This document shows positions 1 through 7,667 of a DNA stretch of 64,000 nucleotides, one piece after another (position 1 is the first letter of the stretch; every line of letters begins with the position of its first letter). Both the position numbers and the translations under genes were made by a program. The stretch is taken from positions 682,001-746,000 of the forward strand of contig CBDFKC010000002.1 in the NCBI GenBank assembly GCA_965248685.1, given 5' to 3'. Under the pieces are notes generated by a model. It was not told the DNA's origin and ran no database searches. It saw nothing but the letters and a program-made list of their open reading frames with translations. The stretch comes from VYFG01 sp965248685 (GTDB taxonomy: Bacteria > Pseudomonadota > Gammaproteobacteria > Arenicellales > Poriferihabitantaceae).

Positions 1-1219
1 TTATCGAATCGACATCCCAAAATTCCAGTACCGCAAGGGCGTCATGGAGGTCACTAAGTAAAGGCAAGGCTGCCGCAACCAGATGCTTTTTGGCAGCTGT
101 CGGCTCATATTTGTCTACATCGGTATAAAGGTACTCAACTTTGTCGGCCATCTCCTCCAGGGTTCGGGCGCGGTCCCTCATCAGCTCAACCACGTCGTTG
201 ACCTTGGGTCCGTGGCACAAGCCGATTCCACGGGTGTGGAGTCGTTTCGCCAGCTCATTGCCAAGCCGGTCTACATCCACGATTTTTATATAGTGTTGAT
301 TGACCCAAAGTAATTTTTCCAGATCAAAACTTGCCGCAGATTTATTGATATCCTTAATATCAAACAGATCTATCATTTCATCCAGGTCAAAAATTTCCTG
401 GTCGCCGTGGGACCATCCAAGCCGGACCAGATAATTTAATAATGCCTCGGGCAATATTCCCATATCCTTGTATTCGAGAACGCTTACTGCGCCGTGTCGT
501 TTGGATAGTCGTTTTCCGTCTGGACCCAGGATCAGTGGGATGTGGGCGAATACTGGAAGATTAGCTCCGAGCGCGTGAAAAATATTTATTTGGCGCGGAG
601 TATTATTGGTGTGGTCGTCCCCTCGCAATACATGGGTAATGCCCATGTCAATGTCATCTACTACTACCGTCAGGTTGTAGGTTGGTGACCCATCGCTTCG
701 TGCGATGATCAAATCGTCCAGTTCACTGTTACTGATGACCACCCTGCCCCGCACCACATCATCAAATACCACAGCGCCCTCGAGAGGGTTTCGAAACCGA
801 ATCACCGACGGCGTATCGGCATCTGGCTGGCGCCCAAGATCCCGGCAACGGTGATCATAGCGTGGCTTCTCACCGGCTGCCCTTTGACCCTCTCTCAGTT
901 GCTCCAGTCGTTCCTTGCTGCAAAAGCAATGATAGGCATCTTCCTGGATAACCAGCTGATCGATGACTTCATGGTATCTGTCAAAGCGCTTGGTCTGGTA
1001 AAACGGACCCCGGTTCCAGGCCAGCCCCATCCACTTCATTGCGGACAATATAATATCTACTGCTTCCTTGGTTGATCGCTCGAGGTCTGTATCTTCAATT
1101 CGCAATACCATTTCACCTCCTGACTTTCTGGCGTACAACCAATTAAACAGTGCAGTGCGAGCACCGCCAATGTGTAAATAACCGGTAGGGCTGGGGGGAA
1201 ATCTGGTAACGATTGGCAT
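1..1219 (-). CDS. gltX: glutamyl-tRNA synthetase, 3' end cut by window edge
   Basis: Charges tRNA-Glu with glutamate in the cytoplasm (class I aminoacyl-tRNA synthetase). The reverse-strand frame opens at ATG 1219 and stays open to base 1, giving about 406 of the usual ~470 residues. It begins MPIVTRFPPSPTGYLHIGGA, with the class I HIGH box as HIGG at residues 16-19, followed by RTALFNWLYAR and LRIEDTD, which are hallmarks of GlxRS. The KMSKS-type loop appears as KRLSKRHG in the middle of the protein. The anticodon-binding helical part is present but its end lies outside the window. The gene is divergent from the secreted-protein gene at 1389. Family assignment is certain; only the extreme C-terminus is unseen. 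Confidence 0.97.
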   Translation of the reverse strand, partial: MPIVTRFPPSPTGYLHIGGARTALFNWLYARKSGGEMVLRIEDTDLERSTKEAVDIILSAMKWMGLAWNRGPFYQTKRFDRYHEVIDQLVIQEDAYHCFCSKERLEQLREGQRAAGEKPRYDHRCRDLGRQPDADTPSVIRFRNPLEGAVVFDDVVRGRVVISNSELDDLIIARSDGSPTYNLTVVVDDIDMGITHVLRGDDHTNNTPRQINIFHALGANLPVFAHIPLILGPDGKRLSKRHGAVSVLEYKDMGILPEALLNYLVRLGWSHGDQEIFDLDEMIDLFDIKDINKSAASFDLEKLLWVNQHYIKIVDVDRLGNELAKRLHTRGIGLCHGPKVNDVVELMRDRARTLEEMADKVEYLYTDVDKYEPTAAKKHLVAAALPLLSDLHDALAVLEFWDVDSI

Positions 1220-1388
1220 AATTACAGAGTAATCGGGAAAAACGCGCGGATTCTAATGGATATCGACTTGGGCTTATAGAGGTTTCCACTCCATTTGGGT
1301 GAATTTTTTGTGATAATAGCGCTATTCGACCGATAATCGAATAAGCTAAGCCGAATCAGAAATCTTTTGTAGGAATCGTTAACAGAAA

Positions 1389-2954
1389 ATGTTTGTAAAA
1401 AACCCCAACCCAATGCTTTTCTTGGTACTTTTGGCCGCTATCACGTGGTCAGGACCGGGGTTTGCCCAGGCAACCCAGCTATTCGATGGAGATTTTGAAA
1501 GCGGCACTTTTCAAGGCTGGACCCCTAGTGGAGAAAATGGTGGATTTGCCACGGTGGCTGCCAAGGGGAGCTGTTATTCCGGTAACGACACCACAGCGAT
1601 TTCATTTAACGGAAATTTAACCAGCAATTACGCCGCTCTGCTTCGTTCTAATGCAGCGGGTCAGACAGACTCGATCGCCAAACTTCGATCCCAGTCATTT
1701 GTCGCCGGCAATGGCGTCATATTTTCCGCGTTGTCAGAGACCCTGGATCCTGATCCCGCTAATCGCCCGGTTAGCCTTACCGTTAATATCATTAACAGTA
1801 CGGGGGAGATTATTTCAGAGCAACCCTATCTGACTGCCATCGTCCAGTTATCCCAGGGGTGTCCCAGTGTTAAGAGTGATGGTGCATTCAGTTCTCATTT
1901 TATCGATACCCATCATCTCGCCGGACAGGAAATTTCTATCGAATTCACCCAGCACACAAATGTTGAATCCCTGGGCTATTTCACCCTGATCGACAATGTT
2001 CTGTTTTTAAATGCCGGGCAATTTGTCCTCAGCACCAGTCAACCAATTGCGGTGGCTGGTACCGGCCTGACTACCAGCGGGACATTCTTTCTTGATCCCC
2101 GGGCTTCGGTCGACCCGGATGACGCGCCGGTTGCTCTCAGCTACAGTTGGTTTATCAATGGTGAAGATTCGGTACGGGAAATCGATTTGCCTTGCGTCAA
2201 TCTAAACGAAGATTTTAATTTGTCGGCAGGAAACAATACTGCGACGTTGTATGTCAATGATGGATTTAGTTATGCCGCAGATACCATTCGCTTTGTGGTT
2301 CCAGCAGCCGGGGACTCCACATCGTCGGATTCGACAACAACCGATGATTCGACCACGGACGCGACCACTAATACCGATGACACTACCGACGATGCTACCG
2401 ATGATAGTGGTACCAACAACGATGGCGTAACCCTGACTGACCCAGCTGATCAATGTGACGTGGACCTCAACGAAATTGTTGCGGTACCAGATTCAGATAC
2501 AAATACAGACGGCTCAGCTGGAAGTAGTAACTCTGCGCCAGTGATTGATGTCAATGGATCAGACGGTAACCCGACTTCGGTAAATTTCACCGTTGATGGT
2601 AGTCCGGTAATTATCGCCCCCAATGTAACTATTACCGATGCGGATGGTGATGATATTACTTCTGTTACGGTTTCAATCCAGAACGACGTGGCTGATGATT
2701 CGCTAACTGTCTCCAATCCAGCGGGTCTAGAGGTTACCGGCTCTGGAAGCACTACAATTACATTTAACGTCGGCGGTCAAAATACAGCTGCTAGTGGAGA
2801 TGTATTTGAATCCGCAATCGAATCCATCGTGTTCGAGTACACCGTTCCGGAAGGAACTACTGCTGACACCACCGATCGTACAATTACCTATACCGTAAAC
2901 GATGGAACTAACATGAGCGATCCGGTCAGTTCAACTGTTACTATAACGCCATAA
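1389..2954 (+). CDS. secreted protein with cadherin-like C-terminal domain
   Basis: Predicted exported 521-residue protein of unknown function. An N-terminal signal peptide (MLFLVLLAAITW... ending near GFAQA) is followed by a beta-rich region starting DGDFESGTFQGW, typical of carbohydrate-binding or choice-of-anchor modules. A PKD-like stretch follows (ASVDPDDAPVALSYSW), then a Thr/Asp-rich linker around residues 310-345, and a C-terminal bacterial cadherin-like domain (VTITDADGDDITSVTV ... DRTITYTVNDGT) likely to bind calcium through Asp clusters. AGGA lies about a dozen bases before ATG 1389; a second Met nine codons in is an alternative start. It is divergent from gltX. It is probably an adhesin-like or matrix protein, but no catalytic motif is visible. 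Confidence 0.8.
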   Translation: MFVKNPNPMLFLVLLAAITWSGPGFAQATQLFDGDFESGTFQGWTPSGENGGFATVAAKGSCYSGNDTTAISFNGNLTSNYAALLRSNAAGQTDSIAKLRSQSFVAGNGVIFSALSETLDPDPANRPVSLTVNIINSTGEIISEQPYLTAIVQLSQGCPSVKSDGAFSSHFIDTHHLAGQEISIEFTQHTNVESLGYFTLIDNVLFLNAGQFVLSTSQPIAVAGTGLTTSGTFFLDPRASVDPDDAPVALSYSWFINGEDSVREIDLPCVNLNEDFNLSAGNNTATLYVNDGFSYAADTIRFVVPAAGDSTSSDSTTTDDSTTDATTNTDDTTDDATDDSGTNNDGVTLTDPADQCDVDLNEIVAVPDSDTNTDGSAGSSNSAPVIDVNGSDGNPTSVNFTVDGSPVIIAPNVTITDADGDDITSVTVSIQNDVADDSLTVSNPAGLEVTGSGSTTITFNVGGQNTAASGDVFESAIESIVFEYTVPEGTTADTTDRTITYTVNDGTNMSDPVSSTVTITP

Positions 2955-3031
2955 CGCCTCAGACTGATTAAAGAACTTTTCTCAAACGAGTTCGCAGTGT
3001 TTTAAACTGACAGAATGCTGGCAGCGCATTA

Positions 3032-3640
3032 CTACTTACGCAGAATATCCAATTCAACTTTTACCGGCTTACGCAAATCATCAAGCACCGGACAGTGGCG
3101 ATTAACCGCTTGTCGCAGGCGCTCAATTTGAGCGTCCGACGCCACGCTGTCGATGGTAATAATTCCATAAACTTCTGAAAAACCTGCCGGCGTTTCGTCA
3201 TCGAGATTAAAAAAACCTTTGGCATTGGAAACCCCGGTTACGCTAACCGCAACATCATCGAGTGGAATATCCATTGCGTCGGCATATAATCGATAAGTAA
3301 CCTCGTGGCAGGCTGCAAGCGCGGCCAAAACATATTCGCTTGGCCTCGGTCCCTGGTTGGTGCTTCCCATGTTTTCCGGCTGATCCACCACGACTTCAAA
3401 ACCCCGGGTTTTTACGTGACTACTGAATGCCTCAACTAAATGGCTGTCTGCCTTGACCTCAACCCGTGTTTTTTCTGGATTGTTTCTCAGTATTTCCTGC
3501 TTATGCTGGAATACTTGTTTAAATTTTCCCATTATTTGACTTGATACTCGGTCGTTAATGTTTCCGTTCGTGGAGGATACAAATTTGATCCTGGCATCGC
3601 AATAATGTTTCCCGTACAGGTTGTTCCCAGTAGTTGACAC
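3032..3640 (-). CDS. OsmC-family peroxiredoxin-like protein
   Basis: Member of the OsmC/Ohr fold family, cytoplasmic thiol-dependent reducers of organic hydroperoxides. The C-terminal half has the family layout: PSEYVLAALAACHEVTYRLY, with the first active-site Cys, then a beta-rich region, and a second Cys in NRHCPVLDDLRKP. The GTG start at 3640 has a good GGGAG Shine-Dalgarno six bases upstream and gives 202 residues. An internal ATG at 3532 gives 166 residues, nearer the usual family length, but has no obvious ribosome site. It is convergent with the secreted protein gene. The substrate cannot be told from sequence. Confidence 0.9.
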   Translation of the reverse strand: MSTTGNNLYGKHYCDARIKFVSSTNGNINDRVSSQIMGKFKQVFQHKQEILRNNPEKTRVEVKADSHLVEAFSSHVKTRGFEVVVDQPENMGSTNQGPRPSEYVLAALAACHEVTYRLYADAMDIPLDDVAVSVTGVSNAKGFFNLDDETPAGFSEVYGIITIDSVASDAQIERLRQAVNRHCPVLDDLRKPVKVELDILRK

Positions 3641-3801
3641 TTATTCTCCCATTTCAATTCGTTTCACTGACTGGAATCAAATGAGATTAATTGTTTCTTT
3701 TGAGCAGACTTATAGAGCCGTATTATTCTTTGGATCATGGGCAGATAGGAATTCTCAAATATATTACTTTTAGGTGTATTTATTTGATAATATATAGCCA
3801 T

Positions 3802-3833
3802 TTGACTAGGTTATATATACTATGATATATAAC
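3802..3833 (+). promoter_or_regulatory. promoter with overlapping palindromic operator
   Basis: TTGACT (3802-3807), an 18-bp spacer and TATATA (3826-3831) form a sigma70-type promoter about 118 bp before the binding-protein start. A palindrome, GTTATATAT-N6-ATATATAAC (3810-3833, 9-bp perfect arms), covers the spacer and the -10 box, as expected for a repressor site. The same arrangement, including TTGACTAGG, occurs on the minus strand at 31928-31895 before the rhodopsin gene. The promoter reading is pattern-based; the regulator is not identified. Confidence 0.65.
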
Positions 3834-3948
3834 TTCAGACCATTTGGGTGGAAACGTCGTGGTCTTTTAAATTGGGCTACATGTAGTCATTGTTTAGCGT
3901 GTTCCTCCAATTCCAAATCAACTGTCAATGATCAGGAGTAATAGAGTA

Positions 3949-5118
3949 ATGAGAAAAACATATCAGTTCATCCTGTCTTTCGCACTCGCTCTCGGCCTGT
4001 CGACCCCTGCGCTTTCAGCAGGAGTCGACGAACTACCCGAGGACACCCGTGCGATGGTCTATAACCCGGATCTAATGGATCCGGCACAACCTTTGGAATC
4101 CAGTATCTATCGCAATTGGAAAACCGATCGCAAGCCACCCTGGACCATTGGCTATGCAAGTACCTATGCTGGAAATACCTGGAGAAAGGGCGCAATGAAG
4201 CGTTTGCTAAGTGAAGTTTTACCTAAATGGAAAGCGTTAGGTTTGGTTGATGACATTATTGTTACCCAGTCCAACCTCAAGGATTCCCTGCAAATTCAAC
4301 AGATGAGGCAGTTGGTGGATCAAGGTGTGGATGCAATCATCATTTGCTGCTCCAACCCAACCGCGCTTAACCAGACCATAAAGTATGCCTATGACAAAGG
4401 CGTCCCTACTTTCTCGTTTACCGGATATGTTACGTCGCCCTATGCAATTAGCTCATCGGTGAACTATCACCAGGCGGGTTATGAAGTTGGTCGATGGATG
4501 GCGGAAGAGATTGGCGAGAAAGGAAATGTTCTAGTTATCGAGGGTATTCCTGGCGCATCGGCTTCCGACTCGCAAAATGCCGGGGTTCTGGATGGTTTGG
4601 CCCAGTCACCTGACATCAAACTGGTCGGTAATATTGCCCATATGTGGACTTCCCAGGTTGGACAGGCCGAACTACAAAAATGGCTGGCAACTCACCCTCA
4701 GCAACTCGATGGAATCGCCGTCCAATCTTCGGGTGAAACTGGTGTTTTGCAGGCCTTATTGCAATCCGGTCGGGATATTCCTCCAATATCGATTGGTGGT
4801 GAGTTGGGTGCACTATGTTACTGGCGAAATAATCCGGATTACATCAGTGCAGCGATTCAGACCTGGCCCCCGGGAGACGACATCGAACTAGGCTGGAATA
4901 TCATGATGCGAACCATGCAGGGCCAAGGTCCAAAAATTCAATCCATACTGGTTCCCACTGTAGTTTCGAAATTTGAGGATATTAAAGCTATTCTGGACGA
5001 GAACTGCGATCGTAACTCAACCGATTGGCTGCACGTTGGCATTGATGCCTGGGGCGGTACTGGTTATCTCGATCAATTTTTTGATAATCCATCTAACCCG
5101 GCAGACTACAAACCTTAA
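3949..5118 (+). CDS. periplasmic sugar-type (CUT2) ABC substrate-binding protein
   Basis: Captures a small solute in the periplasm and delivers it to the permeases encoded downstream (family Peripl_BP_4, the RbsB type). The chosen ATG at 3949 is preceded by AGGAG at 3934-3938 and starts a clean signal peptide (MRKTYQFILSFALALG ... ALSA), giving 389 residues; an in-frame ATG at 3928 lacks a ribosome site. Family motifs include PWTIGYASTYAGNTWRKG, QLVDQGVDAIIICCSNP and EEIGEKGNVLVIEGIPG. It is the first gene of an operon with the ATPase, a repeat protein, hyuA, hyuB and two permeases. The ligand is probably the hydantoin-like or cyclic amide substrate of HyuAB, but that comes from context only. 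Confidence 0.9.
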   Translation: MRKTYQFILSFALALGLSTPALSAGVDELPEDTRAMVYNPDLMDPAQPLESSIYRNWKTDRKPPWTIGYASTYAGNTWRKGAMKRLLSEVLPKWKALGLVDDIIVTQSNLKDSLQIQQMRQLVDQGVDAIIICCSNPTALNQTIKYAYDKGVPTFSFTGYVTSPYAISSSVNYHQAGYEVGRWMAEEIGEKGNVLVIEGIPGASASDSQNAGVLDGLAQSPDIKLVGNIAHMWTSQVGQAELQKWLATHPQQLDGIAVQSSGETGVLQALLQSGRDIPPISIGGELGALCYWRNNPDYISAAIQTWPPGDDIELGWNIMMRTMQGQGPKIQSILVPTVVSKFEDIKAILDENCDRNSTDWLHVGIDAWGGTGYLDQFFDNPSNPADYKP

Positions 5119-5160
5119 TAGGCCAGACTAATTTGGTAAAAATTAACGTTTGCTGGCGTA

Positions 5161-6978
5161 ATGAATGACCGGATAAATTCGGCCCATAAGGAAAATGATG
5201 AAAGCACTTTCGGTGAACAACCGGAGGTGCTTTCTACGTTTCCGGGGGAACTCTATGTTAAGGATGCGCGAAAATCTTTTGGCGTTACCCGGGCCCTTGA
5301 TGGTTGTTCTTTCAGCGCAATTTTTGGTGAGATTCATGCAGTTGTCGGCGGCAATGGCTGCGGTAAAAGTACCCTTGCCAAGGTTCTTTCTGGAGTATTG
5401 CCATTAGATTCCGGCAAGCTTTCGATTTTGGGACATCACCCGTCCTCCCCTTCCGAAGCACGCCAAATAGGTATCGCCACGGTATTTCAGGAAGTCATGA
5501 TTGCTGATGAGGCGACCATTGTCGATAATTTATTTGTCGGTACCGATGGATTCTGGACCAAGGCTATGTCGTCCCGGGAAAAACTCGAAAAAGCTGGGTC
5601 TCTCATGAGTGAATTGGCTGGTGAAGAAATGGATTTACTGGCATCAGCGGGAGACTTGCCTTTGAGTATGAAAGCTTGGATTACCATTGGGCGTGCTTTG
5701 TTGTGTGATCCTAGAATTCTGATCCTCGATGAATCGTCAGCAGCACTGGATTTCGATTCCACCGAAAGGCTGTTCAATAAAATGCGCGAGCTGCGGGATA
5801 AAGGCGCAGCCATAATAATCGTCACCCATCGTATTGCTGAACTTATTCGAATAAGTGATCGTGCTACTGTTATGCGGGATGGTCGCGACGTAGGAGTTCT
5901 CGAGAAAAGTGAAATTACCGAGCAAAATTTACTGAGCCTGATGACCGGAAGATCTGACGCTGCCGACAAATCTTCAAATCGGGCCCATAAAACCAGCAGT
6001 CAGCAGACTGTTTTGAAGACCGCCAACCTGAAAGTATGGCCCCAGGGAGATCCAGTGAACTTCGGTTTGCGTAAAGGAGAAATTGTGGGAATTACCGGTT
6101 TGGATGGTCACGGTCAGGATGACTTTGTCCGAATTCTTGCTGGTGTCACACCAGCTGCTGAGGGTTATCCAGAGCTACAGGAAAATGGTGATCAGCACTT
6201 TAACCTAATTAAAACTCTGGAAGATGCCAAGAGTCAGGGCATCGCGTTTGTCTCGGGAGATCGTAAACGTGAAGGAATACTCCCGAATATGAGTATATTT
6301 GAAAACCTGCTGATAGCACTCTATCGAAAAAACGCCCGGGTTCCCGGTATTAGATTTATTGACTGGATGAATTTATCGGACGTGTTCGATTGGGAAGTAG
6401 AACGACTTTCTATTAAAACCGGACAGAGGTCTAATCCAATTACCTCCTTGAGCGGTGGAAACCAGCAAAAAGTGATTATCGGCCGCTCTTTTGCTCTGCA
6501 TCCTAAAATATTAGTGTTAAATGATCCTGCCCGGGGTATCGACGTCGATACCAAACGGGATCTGTATAAACACTTACGAGATTTTGCCAGCGAAGGTAAT
6601 TCCGTGGTGTACATGTCCAGCGAGCTGGAAGAATTTATCGGATTTTGTTCCAGGGTACTAGTGTTTCGCAACGGCAGTGTATTTAAAACCTTCGTTGATG
6701 CCGAAGTTGAACCAGTGGGAATTCTCGAGGGAATGTTTGGCAGGATTGACGGCGTGTCATCGACCCTGGATACCAAAATATCTCCCTTGTCCGACAAACC
6801 CAAGATTCAAGAAAGTACCTCAGCTAAATCTGCTACTAGCCCACTTGTGGACAACCTAAGTAGACAAGGTCCTATTTCCGGGAAAGATGTAGAACACGTC
6901 CGAGTTGTCGATTTTGAAAAACAATCCAGGCAACAAGATAGTCATCGCAAACAAATCAAAGTGTCTTACTTTGACTGA
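5161..6978 (+). CDS. CUT2-type ABC transporter double ATPase with extra C-terminal tail
   Basis: Energises uptake for the adjacent permeases; two nucleotide-binding domains in one chain (RbsA/MglA layout), 605 residues against about 500 usual. Domain 1 has a Walker A GGNGCGKST (K69) and Walker B ILILDESSAALD (E191) but a weak signature (LPLSMKAW). Domain 2 has a good signature LSGGNQQK (430-437) but a degenerate P-loop GLDGHGQDD (313-321) and LNDP at 453-456 in place of LDEP, so one composite site is probably the active one. After the second domain comes a Ser/Thr-rich linker (about 530-573) and a tail, GKDVEHVRVVDF ... KQIKVSYFD (574-605), shared with two other proteins of the operon. Such a tail is not part of the ordinary RbsA family. 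Confidence 0.92.
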   Translation: MNDRINSAHKENDESTFGEQPEVLSTFPGELYVKDARKSFGVTRALDGCSFSAIFGEIHAVVGGNGCGKSTLAKVLSGVLPLDSGKLSILGHHPSSPSEARQIGIATVFQEVMIADEATIVDNLFVGTDGFWTKAMSSREKLEKAGSLMSELAGEEMDLLASAGDLPLSMKAWITIGRALLCDPRILILDESSAALDFDSTERLFNKMRELRDKGAAIIIVTHRIAELIRISDRATVMRDGRDVGVLEKSEITEQNLLSLMTGRSDAADKSSNRAHKTSSQQTVLKTANLKVWPQGDPVNFGLRKGEIVGITGLDGHGQDDFVRILAGVTPAAEGYPELQENGDQHFNLIKTLEDAKSQGIAFVSGDRKREGILPNMSIFENLLIALYRKNARVPGIRFIDWMNLSDVFDWEVERLSIKTGQRSNPITSLSGGNQQKVIIGRSFALHPKILVLNDPARGIDVDTKRDLYKHLRDFASEGNSVVYMSSELEEFIGFCSRVLVFRNGSVFKTFVDAEVEPVGILEGMFGRIDGVSSTLDTKISPLSDKPKIQESTSAKSATSPLVDNLSRQGPISGKDVEHVRVVDFEKQSRQQDSHRKQIKVSYFD

Positions 6979-6989
6979 CCAGGTAATAG

Positions 6990-7634
6990 ATGACAATGAA
7001 ATCGAGAAATAATACACCGTTAGTCGAAATAGATTTATATAGTGACCAGGATCGTGCGCAGTTTAATGCATTGTCGGACGGGATTAGTAACCTCACACCC
7101 TTAATAAGCAGCCAGTTCAGACCACTAGAGTCAGATGATTCCCGCCAATTTTCCTATTCGCATAGTGATCAGGAGGCGTTTAACAAATTGCTCCACAGTA
7201 ACGAGGGGAAAAACAGCCTGGGTACCACGACCGTTCAGCGCTTTCCAAAAGTTGGAACCGGTGATCGCTATACAAATAGAGATACAGCAAATTTCGAGAC
7301 ACTAATGAAATTTGACGGTTCTTCCTCTTTTGGTTCTGGACCTGATCAATCTAATACTACCCAGAGCGAAAGACAAACCGGAAATTTCACCTATACCGAA
7401 ACTGATTTACTGGCATTCGAGAATTTGAAGTCAACTGGGTCCATGGATGATTCTGATAACAATGCAAAACAACCAGAGTTAGCTGGTATTAGTAATCAGT
7501 TGCTGGTAAGCAAAAATTCAACGGATCGAGATGTCGGACCGATCAAGATTATTGAATACAACAAACAAGGATCTGCTCCGGCCACTGCAAGAGATCGAGC
7601 CAACGAAAACATTAAGATCCGCTTCTATGATTAA
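6990..7634 (+). CDS. 214-aa four-repeat protein with shared C-terminal tail, possible scaffold
   Basis: No family recognised. The protein is hydrophilic, rich in Ser, Asn, Asp and Gly, without signal peptide or membrane segment. It contains four copies of a short motif, Y-[ST]-x2-D-x3-F-[NE]-x-L, starting at Y17, Y56, Y94 and Y135, so 38-41 residues apart, for example YSHSDQEAFNKL and YTETDLLAFENL. The last 36 residues (179-214) repeat the tail seen on the ATPase and HyuB: DRDVGPIKIIEY ... NIKIRFYD. The gene starts 11 bases after the ATPase stop and ends 33 bases before hyuA, inside the operon. Repeated linear motifs in a disordered chain suggest a scaffold that binds partners several times; this is inference. 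Confidence 0.8.
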   Translation: MTMKSRNNTPLVEIDLYSDQDRAQFNALSDGISNLTPLISSQFRPLESDDSRQFSYSHSDQEAFNKLLHSNEGKNSLGTTTVQRFPKVGTGDRYTNRDTANFETLMKFDGSSSFGSGPDQSNTTQSERQTGNFTYTETDLLAFENLKSTGSMDDSDNNAKQPELAGISNQLLVSKNSTDRDVGPIKIIEYNKQGSAPATARDRANENIKIRFYD

Positions 7635-7667
7635 TAACGTGGATATTTCATCTAATACCGGACCGAC

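Noticed and set aside
5487..5969. Minus-strand frame of 160 codons
   Set aside because: Antisense to the first nucleotide-binding domain of the ATPase; Ser/Ile-rich shadow with no ribosome site.
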